Source of the DNA: Desulfobulbaceae bacterium UBA2273
GTDB taxonomy: Bacteria > Desulfobacterota > Desulfobulbia > Desulfobulbales > Desulfurivibrionaceae
Assembly (NCBI GenBank): GCA_002347095.1
Contig: DDWZ01000029.1
Location: 157,180-221,179 of the forward strand
Direction of reading: 5' to 3'
Length of the DNA: 64,000 nucleotides
In this document: one piece after another, positions 31,590 to 40,315 of the stretch
Layout: the number at the start of each line of letters is the position of its first letter
Numbering within the stretch: position 1 is the first letter of the stretch
Made by a program: the position numbers and the translations under genes
Notes under the pieces: model-generated
Seen by the model: only the letters and a program-made list of their open reading frames with translations
Databases searched by the model: none
Told to the model about the DNA's origin: nothing

Positions 31590-32467
31590 TTGTGCTTCCT
31601 CAATGGTTCTATTGGTTGACAGAATCTGGGTTTGTTATCATCCGAGACAACCCATTGCATGGGATTGTCCTGTTGGGCGGTGGTGGTGATTACCGGGGTG
31701 AATCCTCTGGCGGCGCAGGTTTTTTTCAGCGTCTCAGCCAGGATCGGGACGATGAGTTTTTCGGTTGGGTAATGGCCTGCGTCAATTACGCAAAACCCTG
31801 CCTCCTCTGCCCAACGGGCCACGCTGTGCTTCACCTCGGCGGTAATATAGACTTGCGCTCCCATGGACCAGGCGGTTTCTGCCAGATCGGAACCGCTTCC
31901 CCCGCAGAGGGCCACGGTGTGGACGGTCTCCGGCAGGGGGCCGGCAAGCTGGAGGCCCGGGGTATTGAGACCGGTCAGCAGGCGGCTCAGGAATTCTTTG
32001 GAGGGCAGGGGGGCGGACAGGGTGCCGATTTTGCCGAAGCCGGGGCTCTGGTCTGCAGCGGCGGGTTCTTGGCCGGTGAGCGGCCTGGTGTCGTGCAGGC
32101 CAATTTTTTCCGCCAGGGCGTTGCTGACCCCGGCGGCGATGAGATCGAGGTTGGTATGGCAGGCAATGAGGGAAAGGTTATGGGCAAGGGCTGTTTTCAG
32201 GATACGGCCCATGGGGGTGTCGGAGCGGATTGTTTTCAGGGGATGGAAGATCAGGGGGTGGTGGGTGAGGATGGTGTTCAGGTTCTGCGAGAGGGCTTCG
32301 TGAATGAGCGCTTCTGTTGGGTCGAGGGCGATGAGGATCCCGTTGACCTGCTGGCCGGGATCCCCGACCATGAGTCCGACGTTGTCCCATGGTTCAGCCA
32401 TGGCAAACGGGGCAATGGAGTCGAGGATCGAGAGAAGCGCTGTTGTGGAAAATTTTTCTTCCGGCAT
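31586..32467 (-). CDS. Nif3/YbgI-like dinuclear metal-centre protein
   Basis: The 293-residue protein shows AEPWDNVGLMVGD, the THHPLIF metal motif near residue 68, CHTNLDLIAAGVSNALA and the C-terminal VIDAGHYPTEKLI motif with further ligands. It belongs to the Nif3 family of hexameric proteins with two metals, often annotated as GTP cyclohydrolase I type 2 homologues; the true substrate is unknown. It is translated ahead of, and coupled to, the zinc-ribbon coiled-coil protein. Confidence 0.9.
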   Translation of the reverse strand: MPEEKFSTTALLSILDSIAPFAMAEPWDNVGLMVGDPGQQVNGILIALDPTEALIHEALSQNLNTILTHHPLIFHPLKTIRSDTPMGRILKTALAHNLSLIACHTNLDLIAAGVSNALAEKIGLHDTRPLTGQEPAAADQSPGFGKIGTLSAPLPSKEFLSRLLTGLNTPGLQLAGPLPETVHTVALCGGSGSDLAETAWSMGAQVYITAEVKHSVARWAEEAGFCVIDAGHYPTEKLIVPILAETLKKTCAARGFTPVITTTAQQDNPMQWVVSDDNKPRFCQPIEPLRKHN

Positions 32468-32657
32468 CCTTTGTTGGTGTCCGTGGGTAGCCTAGGCCGT
32501 TATTGAAAAATAGCCGTACAATAAAAAAAAGGCGCTAACCGTGTGTGGTCGCACCTTGTGTCCGGAACCCTGCCTTGGCCTTGCCAAAACATATCCGGAT
32601 GTATTGATTTCTGTCGCGCGTGCACTGCATTCCTGCTCTGTCTGTTCCGGCTTTTTG

Positions 32658-32734
32658 TGGTGGGCCTACCTGGATTCGAACCAGGGACCGACCGGTTATG
32701 AGCCGGTGGCTCTAGCCAGTTGAGCTATAGGCCC
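32658..32734 (-). tRNA. tRNA with anticodon CAU (Ile2 or elongator Met)
   Basis: The minus strand folds into a cloverleaf with acceptor GGGCCTA pairing TAGGCCC, anticodon loop CTCATAA, T loop GGTTCGAATCC and an encoded CCA. The anticodon CAU is shared by Met tRNAs and the lysidine-modified Ile2 tRNA. It is not the initiator, which has a C1:A72 mismatch and three G:C pairs below the anticodon. The GGGCCTA acceptor resembles isoleucine tRNAs, which favours Ile2, but this is not certain. Confidence 0.93.
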
Positions 32735-32880
32735 ATATTCTCTAATCAAGACTGAATCAAACAAAATAGCCGATACTTCAAGATTGTCAATAGTATTTGT
32801 GATTGGTTGGCGGGAGAAAAGAAGGGTGCGGGGCCGGCCAGCCATGGGCGGCAAACCCATGGCTGGCCCGAAAATAGAAA

Positions 32881-33543
32881 TTATCCGGCCAGCACGGCGG
32901 CCTGGAAGGTCTCGAAGCCGATTCGGTCCAGGAACCGGCCCATCCGCTCGCCTTTTTTGGCGTTTTCCTTGAAATAGGCCATGATCCGCGCGCAGGTGGC
33001 CAGCGCTTCCTCACTGGAAAGATTTTCGCAGAGGGTGACGCCGATCCTCGCCTTGGAGGCGGCGTTGCCTCCGACCAGGATGGTCCAGCCCTTGGCCTTG
33101 CCCACCAGCCCCAGATCCTTTACCGAGGTCTCGGCGCACTGGTTGGGACAGCCGGAGACCCCCATTTTCATCTTGCCGGGCAGCACCAGGCCGTGGTAGC
33201 GGGTGTCGAGTTCCATGCCCATGGCCAAGGCATCCTGCTGGCCAAGGCGGCAGAGGGTGTTGCCTGGGCAGGCCTTGATGCTGCGAACGCAGAGGCCGAT
33301 GGCTGCCCCGGGATTCATGTCCAGATCCTGCCAAACATTGTCGATGTCCTCCTCCTTGAGGCCGACAATGGCAATGCGGGCCGCGCTGGTGATCTTGAGG
33401 GCGGCTGTCTTGTATTTTTCCGCTACGTCGGCAATCTTTCGCAGTTGCGCCGGGGTAATGAGGCCGAGCGGGAGATGGGGGACAATGGCATAGGTTTCCT
33501 TGTCGCGTTGCAGTACAGCTCCTTTTTCGCCGTCGTTCAACAT
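32881..33543 (-). CDS. Small assimilatory-type (low-spin) sulfite reductase
   Basis: The 220-residue protein has the siroheme/[4Fe-4S] motif C92-x5-C98 (CPGNTLC) and C132-x3-C136 (CPNQC) and an N-terminal ferredoxin-like half-domain (VPHLPLGLITPAQLRKIADV). The size and motifs match the low-molecular-weight, low-spin sulfite reductase known from Desulfovibrio vulgaris. It reduces sulfite to sulfide in vitro; its physiological role is not settled. ATG 33543 has AAGGAG upstream; a longer frame to 33753 is not supported. A strong terminator hairpin lies only 40 bases before the start, so attenuation is possible. Confidence 0.88.
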   Translation of the reverse strand: MLNDGEKGAVLQRDKETYAIVPHLPLGLITPAQLRKIADVAEKYKTAALKITSAARIAIVGLKEEDIDNVWQDLDMNPGAAIGLCVRSIKACPGNTLCRLGQQDALAMGMELDTRYHGLVLPGKMKMGVSGCPNQCAETSVKDLGLVGKAKGWTILVGGNAASKARIGVTLCENLSSEEALATCARIMAYFKENAKKGERMGRFLDRIGFETFQAAVLAG

Positions 33544-33582
33544 GGGGTCTTCTCCTTGCAAAATAGCGTAACAATAAAAAAG

Positions 33583-33609
33583 AAAAGGGCTCAACAGGTG
33601 AGCCCTTTT
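33583..33609 (-). terminator. Terminator-type hairpin in the leader of the small sulfite reductase gene
   Basis: Perfect 11-bp arms AAAAGGGCTCA (33583-33593) and TGAGCCCTTTT (33599-33609) have a 5-base loop and, on the minus strand, are followed by CTTTTTTATT. It lies between the only possible promoter space (33610-33773) and the gene start at 33543, so every transcript of that gene must pass it. Confidence 0.75.
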
Positions 33610-33773
33610 GGTGTCTGTGTTACAGTGGGGCAGAACAACGCAGTCCGCGTGTTTCGTTTTTTGTAAAATGAATGGTTTTCCTGGAAATGTCAAGATCGAT
33701 GGACCCGCAAAAAAGGGACCCCCCCGCAATGGCGGCTTGACTGAACCCCACATATTTTTTGAGGAATGTGCCG

Positions 33774-35159
33774 ATGGATGTATCCTTTCTTTTTTATCTG
33801 GCAGGGGCGGGATTGGCCGGATTGTGCTGCGGTGGCATAGTGATGTGGCTGCTCATGCGAAATCGTTTGGCCGAACAGCGCGGGCTGGCCGAAGAACGGG
33901 TGCAGCTTCGGGAGAGTCAGCGTGTCGATTTGGAGAGGCGGTTGGCCGCCGGAGAGGAAGAGCGGGCCGGACTGCGGCGGGAAAACGGGCTGCTGCAAGC
34001 CAGGGTCGCGGAACTTGCGGCGCGGCTTGAGGTGGAGCAGCGGCAACTCCAGGAAAAACAAGCGCTTCTGCAGGAGGCCAGGCAGGAACTGGCCAACGCC
34101 TTCAAGTCCATCTCCGCCGATATCTTTCAAAGCAACAGCCAGCGTTTTTTAGAGCTTGCCCAGCAGACCCTGGCCAAGTTCCAGGAAAGGGGCATGGCCG
34201 ACATGGAAACCAGAAAACGCTCCATTCAGGAGCTGCTGTTGCCCATGCATGAATCCTTAAAAAAGGTCGATGATCAGATCCGCCAGGTGGAAAAAGAGCG
34301 GGTCGAGGCGTATGCCGGGCTGACCGAGCAGGTCAAGTCCCTGGCCACCAGCCAGGCCCGCCTCCACGGGGAAACGACCAATCTGGTCAACGCCTTGCGC
34401 AAGCCCTCGGTGCGCGGCCGGTGGGGCGAGATGCAACTGCGGCGGGTGGTCGAGATGGCCGGGATGGTGGAGCATTGCGATTTTGTCGAGCAGGGGTCGG
34501 TGGGCACCGAGACCGGCCGGCTGCGGCCGGACCTGATCGTCCGGTTGCCCAACGGCAAGAATATCGTGGTCGATTCCAAGACCGCGCTGTCCGCCTATCT
34601 AGAGGCCATGGAGGCGGGGGATGACGAGACCCGGCAGGCCCGGCTCAAGGAGCATGCCCGGCAGGTGCGCACCCATCTCGGCCAGTTGGCCGGAAAATCC
34701 TATTGGGAGCAGTTTCAGCCCACGCCGGAGTTCGTGGTTCTTTTCCTGCCCGGCGAGAATTTTTTCAGCGCGGCCTTGGAGCAGGACCCTGAATTGATTG
34801 AATGCGGGGTGGCGCAAAAGGTCATCCTTGCCACGCCCACCACGCTGATCGCCCTGATGCGGGCGGTCTCCTACGGCTGGCGGCAGGAAAAGATCGCCGA
34901 GCACGCCCAGGTCATCGGCGAGCTGGGGCGCACCCTCTATGAGCGGCTCGGGGTGTTGGGCGACCATTTTCACGACATGCGTAAGGGGCTCGATCGGGCG
35001 GTGGAATCGTACAATAAGGCGGTGGGCTCCTTTGAGGGGCGGGTGCTGGTCACCGCCCGGAAGTTGCAGGACATGGACCCTGGGCTGGCCAGGGAGATAG
35101 CGCCCATGGAGCCTCTGCACAAGATTGCCCGGCCGCCTCTGGCTCCGGAAAGCGAGTAG
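33774..35159 (+). CDS. rmuC: RmuC family protein (DNA recombination)
   Basis: The 461-residue protein has an N-terminal membrane helix ([21 protein letters not shown]), a long coiled coil to about residue 190, and the RmuC nuclease-like domain with [37 protein letters not shown] (Asp, Asp-x-Lys of the PD-(D/E)xK fold) and [12 protein letters not shown]. The family limits inversions at short inverted repeats. ATG 33774 is chosen because GAGGAA lies eight bases before it. It diverges from the small sulfite reductase gene. Confidence 0.92.
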   Translation: MDVSFLFYLAGAGLAGLCCGGIVMWLLMRNRLAEQRGLAEERVQLRESQRVDLERRLAAGEEERAGLRRENGLLQARVAELAARLEVEQRQLQEKQALLQEARQELANAFKSISADIFQSNSQRFLELAQQTLAKFQERGMADMETRKRSIQELLLPMHESLKKVDDQIRQVEKERVEAYAGLTEQVKSLATSQARLHGETTNLVNALRKPSVRGRWGEMQLRRVVEMAGMVEHCDFVEQGSVGTETGRLRPDLIVRLPNGKNIVVDSKTALSAYLEAMEAGDDETRQARLKEHARQVRTHLGQLAGKSYWEQFQPTPEFVVLFLPGENFFSAALEQDPELIECGVAQKVILATPTTLIALMRAVSYGWRQEKIAEHAQVIGELGRTLYERLGVLGDHFHDMRKGLDRAVESYNKAVGSFEGRVLVTARKLQDMDPGLAREIAPMEPLHKIARPPLAPESE

Positions 35160-35212
35160 GTTGTTTTACCTATGCGACCAATGTCTTCGGGGGCGCGGCC
35201 GTAAAGTTTTCC

Positions 35213-35241
35213 TTGCCGGAAGCATGACCCTTTCGTATAAT
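35213..35241 (+). promoter_or_regulatory. Near-consensus sigma70 promoter of the gap operon
   Basis: TTGCCG (35213-35218), a 17-base spacer and a perfect TATAAT (35236-35241) lie about 65 bases before the gap start codon. It is one of the best promoters in the window and fits a highly expressed glycolytic operon. Confidence 0.75.
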
Positions 35242-35306
35242 CCACGGATTGTTTCGCAGCACAAGATGTGCCTGTTTAATTAAAGCGCAGAAGGAGATGT
35301 ATCCCC

Positions 35307-36515
35307 ATGAAATTAGGCATTAACGGCCTGGGTCGGATCGGTAAGCTTTCACTCTGGCATCATGTTTCCCGCAAGCATTTTTCCGAGATTGTGGTCAACG
35401 TGGGGCGGCAGGTGGGCACCGGGCTTCAGGATATAGCAAGCTCCATCGACCGGGACAGCTCCTACGGGCGGCTCGGCATGTACCTCCATGGCTGCAAGGG
35501 CTCCCAGGTTATTGAAAACCTCAACGACGCGGACGGCACCATGACCATCAACGGCGTACCGGTCAAGATCCTGCGTGAGGCAAGGAATCCCGCCGGGATC
35601 CAGTGGAAGGAGAACGGAGTGCGTCTGGTTGTTGACACCACCGGCGCCTTTACCGATCCCACCGCGGACGCCGACAGTCCCAAGGGCGCCTTGCGTGGCC
35701 ATGTGCAGGCCGGGGCCGAAAAAGTGCTCCTCTCCGCCCCCTTCAAGATCAAGAACAAAGGGGTGGAAATGCCCGCTGACGCGGTCACCACGGTAATGGG
35801 CATCAACGACGGCGATTTCAACCCGTCCCAGCACACCCTGATTTCCGCGGCCTCCTGCACCACCACCTGCCTTTCCTACATGATCAAGCCCATGCTGGAT
35901 CATTTCGGCGCGGACCGGTTCTTGAGCGCCTCCATGGTCACGGTTCATGCCGCCACCGGCAGCCAGCAGGTCCTTGACCGGTTGCCCAATGCCGGGGCCA
36001 CGGATCTGCGGAAAAGCCGCAGCATCTTCAATAATATCATCCTGACCACCACCGGCGCGGCAAAGGCTCTGCCCCTGGTTATCCCGGAGATGAAGAGCAT
36101 CGGCTTCATCGCCGAGTCGGTGCGGATTCCCACCAATACCGGCTCTCTGATTGTCCTGGTGCTCAACCTCCAGGATGAGAGCATGGAAAACCCCATCAAG
36201 CGGAAGCTGGTGAACTCCATCTACCGGGATTACGCCAAGAACTCCCGGTATCTGGAATACAGCGACGAGCAGCACGTTTCCACGGATATCATCGGTCTGC
36301 CTTTTGCCGCCGCGGTTATCGAGGGCTCCGAGACCCACACCCGCACGGGCAGCCTCAAGGTGAATCTGGCCAAGCTCGGATGCAATATCGGCCCCTCCAC
36401 CCTGGAAGTGCCGGTGACCCAGGCGGTGGTGTATGCCTGGTACGACAACGAACTGGGCAGTTATACCAACGTGCTGGGCGACCGGACCGTTTCCATCGCC
36501 GAGCAGATGATCTAG
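35307..36515 (+). CDS. gap: Glyceraldehyde-3-phosphate dehydrogenase, long divergent form
   Basis: The 402-residue protein has the Rossmann start MKLGINGLGRIGKLSLW and the catalytic Cys in SAASCTTTCLSYM, with the later catalytic His region and a C-terminal AWYDNELGSYTNVLGD. It oxidises and phosphorylates glyceraldehyde-3-phosphate. It is about 65 residues longer than usual, with extra sequence at 35-75 and 115-160. The residue that normally follows strand 2 (an Asp that picks NAD) is not evident (VVNVGRQVG), so cofactor choice is open. It heads the run gap-rimI-pgk-tpiA-secG and has a strong promoter. Confidence 0.9.
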   Translation: MKLGINGLGRIGKLSLWHHVSRKHFSEIVVNVGRQVGTGLQDIASSIDRDSSYGRLGMYLHGCKGSQVIENLNDADGTMTINGVPVKILREARNPAGIQWKENGVRLVVDTTGAFTDPTADADSPKGALRGHVQAGAEKVLLSAPFKIKNKGVEMPADAVTTVMGINDGDFNPSQHTLISAASCTTTCLSYMIKPMLDHFGADRFLSASMVTVHAATGSQQVLDRLPNAGATDLRKSRSIFNNIILTTTGAAKALPLVIPEMKSIGFIAESVRIPTNTGSLIVLVLNLQDESMENPIKRKLVNSIYRDYAKNSRYLEYSDEQHVSTDIIGLPFAAAVIEGSETHTRTGSLKVNLAKLGCNIGPSTLEVPVTQAVVYAWYDNELGSYTNVLGDRTVSIAEQMI

Positions 36516-36537
36516 AAAGGCAGGGAAAAGGAAAAAG

Positions 36538-37053
36538 GTGAAAGGTGAAAGGCCCAAGGGGAAAATCCTCCCGCCTTCAGCTTCGCGCCTTGAATCGTGC
36601 CCTTGTATAGTTCGCCCCATGGCCGTCGAGGATCTTGGGGCGGTGACAGCCATCGAATCCCAAAATCCCGCGCCGTGGAGTGGTGGGCAACTGGCCGGCG
36701 AACTGGATCAGGAGGGCGGCTGGCAGTTTGTCGCCGAAGCCAGCGCTTCCGGGCAGGTGTGCGGCTTTGTTTGTGGCCGGAGCTGCGTTGGGGAGGGTGA
36801 ACTGCTGAAAATCGCGGTGGGCCGGGAACACCGGCGGCAGGGGATAGCGGCGCAGCTTGTGGCGCACACCCTGCGCTATCTGGCGGCGCAGGGGGTGGAG
36901 CGCTGTTTTTTGGAACTGCGCGCCGCCAATCTTCCGGCTCTGGCATTGTATGAACGGTTCGGCTTTCGCCGGGTGGGGTTGAGGAAAAATTACTACGCCT
37001 CGCCGCTGGAAGATGCGATACTCATGGAAAAGATAATTTCAGCACTGCATTAA
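36538..37053 (+). CDS. rimI: Ribosomal-protein-alanine N-acetyltransferase RimI-like (GNAT)
   Basis: The 171-residue protein has the GNAT fold with the acetyl-CoA loop [17 protein letters not shown] and the C-terminal [23 protein letters not shown] typical of RimI, which acetylates the N-terminus of ribosomal protein S18. The frame opens at GTG 36538, which has AAGGA before it; the next ATG (36619) would cut the first strand (IVRPM). The first 25 residues are low in similarity and the true start is uncertain. It lies 22 bp after gap and 26 bp before pgk. Confidence 0.8.
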   Translation: MKGERPKGKILPPSASRLESCPCIVRPMAVEDLGAVTAIESQNPAPWSGGQLAGELDQEGGWQFVAEASASGQVCGFVCGRSCVGEGELLKIAVGREHRRQGIAAQLVAHTLRYLAAQGVERCFLELRAANLPALALYERFGFRRVGLRKNYYASPLEDAILMEKIISALH

Positions 37054-37079
37054 CAAACTTTGCGAAAGGAACACCCCCC

Positions 37080-38264
37080 ATGAAGAATATCCGGGATCTT
37101 GACATCAAGGGAAAGAAGCTGCTCATCCGGGTTGATTTCAACGTGCCCCTGGATGAACAACTGAACATCACCGACGATATCCGGATTCGCGGGGTGTTGC
37201 CCACCCTCAATTACGCCCTGGATGAAAATGCCAAGGTCATTATCTGCTCGCATCTGGGGCGGCCCAAGGGAGAGCGCAAACCCCAGTTCAGCCTGGCCCC
37301 TGCGGCCAAGCGTCTTTCCCGGCTGCTGAACAAGGAGGTCGTTCTGGCTCCGGATTGTATCGGGCCGGAAACCAAGGCCATTGTCGAGGCCATGCAGCCC
37401 GGCAGTGTGGTCCTCCTGGAAAATCTCCGCTTCCATGCGGAGGAACAGCAGAATGACGACGGCTTTGCCAGTCAACTGGCCAGCCTCTGCGATATCTATA
37501 TCAACGATGCCTTTGCCGTGGCGCATCGAGCCCATGCCTCGGTGGTGGGGGTGACCCAATTCGTCGAGCAGTGCGCGGCCGGGTTCCTGCTGCAAAAGGA
37601 GATGGATTATTTCCACCGCTCGGTGAGCGAGCCCATGCGGCCCTTGGTGGCCATCGTGGGCGGGGCCAAGGTCTCAAGCAAGCTCGGCGCCCTGGACAAC
37701 CTCATGGACCGGGTGGATAAGATGATCATCGGCGGGGCCATGGCCAATACCTTTTTGAAAAGCATCGGCCATGACATGGGCAAGTCCAAGGTCGAAGATG
37801 AACTGCTCGATACGGCGCGGGAATTGCTCAACAAGGCCAAGCGCCTTGGGGTCAAGCTCTATCTGCCGGTGGATTGCATCGTGGCGGACCGATTTGAGGC
37901 CCGGGCCGAATCCAAGCGGGTAACGGTGCAGGAGGTGCCGGCCGATTGGATGGTGCTCGACATCGGCCCGGCTACCACGGTGCTTTTTTCCGAGGCCATG
38001 GAGACCGCCAAGACCATCATCTGGAATGGCCCCATGGGCGCTTTCGAGATGGACGCCTTTTCCCGGGGGACCATGGCCATGGTGCAGCATGTGGCCCGCT
38101 CCCACGCCCTGACCATTGTCGGCGGGGGCGATACCGATGTGGCGGTGCACAAGGCCGGCGAATCGAGCAACATCTCCTACATCTCCACGGGCGGCGGCGC
38201 CTTCCTCATGCTGATGGAAGGCAAGAAGCTGCCTGGAGTCGAGGCCCTGGAAGCAAAAGAATAA
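37080..38264 (+). CDS. pgk: Phosphoglycerate kinase
   Basis: The 394-residue enzyme transfers phosphate from 1,3-bisphosphoglycerate to ADP. It shows [29 protein letters not shown], the hinge, [16 protein letters not shown] and the C-terminal [13 protein letters not shown]. The length is normal and motifs are intact. Its stop codon is followed at once by a roughly 120-nt structured repeat, which separates it from tpiA in an otherwise tight operon. Confidence 0.97.
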   Translation: MKNIRDLDIKGKKLLIRVDFNVPLDEQLNITDDIRIRGVLPTLNYALDENAKVIICSHLGRPKGERKPQFSLAPAAKRLSRLLNKEVVLAPDCIGPETKAIVEAMQPGSVVLLENLRFHAEEQQNDDGFASQLASLCDIYINDAFAVAHRAHASVVGVTQFVEQCAAGFLLQKEMDYFHRSVSEPMRPLVAIVGGAKVSSKLGALDNLMDRVDKMIIGGAMANTFLKSIGHDMGKSKVEDELLDTARELLNKAKRLGVKLYLPVDCIVADRFEARAESKRVTVQEVPADWMVLDIGPATTVLFSEAMETAKTIIWNGPMGAFEMDAFSRGTMAMVQHVARSHALTIVGGGDTDVAVHKAGESSNISYISTGGGAFLMLMEGKKLPGVEALEAKE

Positions 38265-38386
38265 GGTAACTATCCAGCAGCACAGCATCTGCTTTGTCAT
38301 CAACCGATTCGCATACCGGAGTATGGCGAATCGGTCTCTTCCGCGCATCTGCCGCAGCAGCGAAGCGGCGCTGCCGAATAGTTACC
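38265..38386. repeat. Structured repeat, copy A (between pgk and tpiA)
   Basis: This element has terminal inverted repeats (GGTAACTATCCAGCAGC against GCTGCCGAATAGTTACC) and a central hairpin (ACCGATTCGCATAC at about 38313-38326 against GTATGGCGAATCGGT at about 38331-38345). It contains two copies of GCATCTGC, and a GCATCTGCTTTGTCATC block identical in copy B at 49893-49999. The central stem differs in sequence from copy B but remains paired. I know of no named family for it. It begins on the base after the pgk stop codon. Confidence 0.85.
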
Positions 38387-38448
38387 GTGCGGAAGCAATG
38401 CGTCATTTTTCCTTTTGAGCGGGATAGTAACGGAATAAGGAGCAGTTC

Positions 38449-39207
38449 ATGGAGCGCATCCCCCTGATTGCCGGGAACTGGAAGATGTATACCTCGCTTG
38501 CCGAGGCCAGAACTCTTGCCGCTGCTGTGGTCTCCGCCTGCAAGGGGCTGACCGGCCGGGAGGTCATGATCGCCCCGCCCTTCACCGCCCTGGCCACGGT
38601 GGCCGAGGTGGTGCACGGCTCAGAGGTCCGGCTGGCCGCCCAGAATGTCTGCTGGGAAGAGCAGGGCGCTTTTACCGGGGAGATCGCTCCCGGTATGCTG
38701 CGGGAGTTGGGCTGCACCATGGCCATCATCGGCCATTCGGAGCGGCGGCAGATCTTCGGCGAGACCGATGCGCTCATCAACCAACGGGTGGCCGGGGCCA
38801 TGCGGCACGGGATTGCCCCGGTTCTCTGTTTTGGCGAAACCCTGGCCGAGCGCGAAGCAGGCCAGACCATGGCCGTGCTTGAGCGGCAGGTTCGGGCAGG
38901 GCTGAGCGGCATTGTTGTGGCCGAGCCTGCAAACATGGTCCTTGCCTATGAGCCGGTCTGGGCCATCGGCACCGGCAAAACCGCCAGCGAAGAACAGGCC
39001 CAGGAAGCCCATGAATTCGTGCGGAATTTGCTGGGTGCGATGTACGAGAAAAGTATTGCCCACCAAATGAGAATACTGTATGGTGGCAGCGTCAATTCGG
39101 GGAACGTGGATGCCCTGTTGCGGCAGCCTGATATAGACGGGGCCCTGGTTGGCGGGGCATCGCTCAAGGCCGATTCCTTCGAACGCATCATCCACTTTCG
39201 GCAATAA
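38449..39207 (+). CDS. tpiA: Triosephosphate isomerase
   Basis: The 252-residue enzyme interconverts dihydroxyacetone phosphate and glyceraldehyde-3-phosphate. It shows the catalytic Lys in AGNWKMY, His in GHSERR and Glu in AYEPVWAIGTG, and the phosphate loop LYGGSVNSGN. All are intact. It stands downstream of the structured repeat and 16 bp before secG. The order pgk-tpiA-secG is common in bacteria. Confidence 0.97.
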   Translation: MERIPLIAGNWKMYTSLAEARTLAAAVVSACKGLTGREVMIAPPFTALATVAEVVHGSEVRLAAQNVCWEEQGAFTGEIAPGMLRELGCTMAIIGHSERRQIFGETDALINQRVAGAMRHGIAPVLCFGETLAEREAGQTMAVLERQVRAGLSGIVVAEPANMVLAYEPVWAIGTGKTASEEQAQEAHEFVRNLLGAMYEKSIAHQMRILYGGSVNSGNVDALLRQPDIDGALVGGASLKADSFERIIHFRQ

Positions 39208-39223
39208 CGGTAACCAAGAGAGC

Positions 39224-39565
39224 ATGACCACTTTACTGACCATTGTGCATGTAGTTGTTTGCCTGTTCCTCATCGTGATCGTGCTGTTGCAGCACGGCAA
39301 GGGCGCCAGTATGGGCGCTGCCTTCGGCGGCTCCAGCCAGACCGTGTTCGGCACGGAAGGACCCCTGCCGCTGTTGAACAAGATCACCACCTGGGCTGCG
39401 GTTGTATTCATGCTGACCTCCATCTCCCTGGCCTATATGTCAACCAGGGTCGGCGATGGCTCGGTCATGAAGGAAGTCGCCCCGATTGCCGAGCCCCAGA
39501 GCGCGCCGATTCCGTTGCCTTCTGCGGACAAAGATGTGCCCATGGCTCCGGCGCAGGGCAAGTAG
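39224..39565 (+). CDS. secG: Protein translocase subunit SecG
   Basis: The 113-residue protein has two membrane helices (LTIVHVVVCLFLIVIVLLQ and ITTWAAVVFMLTSISLAYM) around the conserved QHGKGASMGAAFGGSSQTVFG loop, and a Pro-rich tail. It is part of the SecYEG channel. The start at 39224 gives the usual N-terminus; an upstream in-frame ATG lies inside tpiA. tRNA-Leu follows after 32 bp with no terminator between, so the two may share a transcript. Confidence 0.95.
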   Translation: MTTLLTIVHVVVCLFLIVIVLLQHGKGASMGAAFGGSSQTVFGTEGPLPLLNKITTWAAVVFMLTSISLAYMSTRVGDGSVMKEVAPIAEPQSAPIPLPSADKDVPMAPAQGK

Positions 39566-39597
39566 CAGTTGTTGTTTGATCTGAAAAAATAAGGATT

Positions 39598-39682
39598 GCC
39601 GAAGTGGTGGAATTGGTAGACACGCAGGCTTGAGGTGTCTGTGGGGCAACCCATGCCGGTTCGAGTCCGGCCTTCGGTACCA
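39598..39682 (+). tRNA. tRNA-Leu (anticodon GAG)
   Basis: The sequence begins GCCGAAGTGGTGGAATTGGTAGACACG and ends CTTCGGTACCA, with an encoded CCA and a class II long variable arm. The anticodon stem CAGGC/GTCTG frames the loop TTGAGGT with anticodon GAG, reading CUC and CUU codons. It follows secG closely. Confidence 0.97.
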
Positions 39683-39690
39683 TATTTATA

Positions 39691-39732
39691 AAAGGCCCTG
39701 TAACCGACAACGGTTACGGGGCCTTTCTTTTT
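39691..39732 (+). terminator. Terminator after tRNA-Leu, end of the gap operon
   Basis: A long stem (AAAGGCCCTGTAACCG against CGGTTACGGGGCCTTT) with an ACAA loop is followed by CTTTTTT. It closes the transcription unit that may start at the gap promoter. Confidence 0.93.
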
Positions 39733-39773
39733 TGGGGAGAAGCGCGGGGACTCAAATCATCCCCACATGTCCT

Positions 39774-40040
39774 CTAAGTCCGCTTCATCTGCCTATAGAC
39801 GTCATCATCATTGCGTTTACCGATGAGCGCAACTTTCAAGATATCGCCTTCCACCCGGTATACGATTCGATATTCTCCAACATCGGCACGACGAAAGGGG
39901 TAACCAGTGAGATCCTTTGAGTCGTGAGGTTCCGGGTTTTCCATCAAGCTGAACACCTTGTTCGCCACCTGTCTGAACTGTTTTGGTGGCAACTGTTCAA
40001 GAAAACCCAAGGCTCTCTTGGTCAGATCGAGCTTAAGCAT
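39774..40040 (-). CDS. RelE-family toxin
   Basis: The 88-residue protein has the RelE/ParE fold: LDLTKRALGFLEQLPPKQFRQVANKV, then DSKDLTGYPFRRADVGEYRIVYRVEGD and a C-terminal KVALIGKRNDDDVY. Members cut mRNA on the ribosome or poison gyrase; the GKRNDDDVY end is typical of the RelE mRNA-cleaving group. Its start overlaps the antitoxin gene by 8 bp. The gene looks intact and is the first of two toxin-antitoxin loci placed between tRNA-Leu and metV. Confidence 0.9.
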   Translation of the reverse strand: MLKLDLTKRALGFLEQLPPKQFRQVANKVFSLMENPEPHDSKDLTGYPFRRADVGEYRIVYRVEGDILKVALIGKRNDDDVYRQMKRT

Positions 40041-40275
40041 GGTTCTCTTTCAAAAATGCCAGACTCTTTTCAGTGCCGACATACCCTTCCTGTTCTGCCG
40101 CGATAGCCTTCTGTGCCCAGTATGCGTCTTCCATTTCAGTGAGGCGCTTGTATTCCTCATAAGAGAGCAACACCGCAGTCTTTCTGCCGGTTTTGTCAAC
40201 AATCACCGGTTCTCCCCTTGAGATATCAAGGTATTTCCCGAACCTATTTTTTAATTCCGTGGCTGTAATTTCCAT
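40033..40275 (-). CDS. Phd/YefM-family antitoxin
   Basis: The 80-residue protein begins MEITATELKNRFGKYLDISR and continues with EPVIVDKTGRKTAVLLSYEEYKRL in two parts, the Phd/YefM DNA-binding domain. A toxin-binding tail follows. It neutralises the overlapping RelE toxin and should repress the operon. The start at 40275 has a perfect AGGAGG; a longer frame is not supported. An inverted repeat 19 bases upstream is the likely operator. Confidence 0.92.
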   Translation of the reverse strand: MEITATELKNRFGKYLDISRGEPVIVDKTGRKTAVLLSYEEYKRLTEMEDAYWAQKAIAAEQEGYVGTEKSLAFLKENHA

Positions 40276-40293
40276 GAGACCACCTCCTAATAG

Positions 40294-40315
40294 AGCCAAA
40301 ATAACCAATTTGGCT
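40294..40315. promoter_or_regulatory. Inverted repeat, candidate operator of the RelE/Phd operon
   Basis: AGCCAAA (40294-40300) and TTTGGCT (40309-40315) flank eight bases just upstream of the antitoxin ribosome site. This is where Phd-type antitoxins bind to repress their own operon. Confidence 0.55.

Noticed and set aside
30402..31619. A 405-codon plus-strand frame
   Set aside because: It runs antisense to RNase P RNA and the zinc-ribbon coiled-coil gene and has no recognisable domain.
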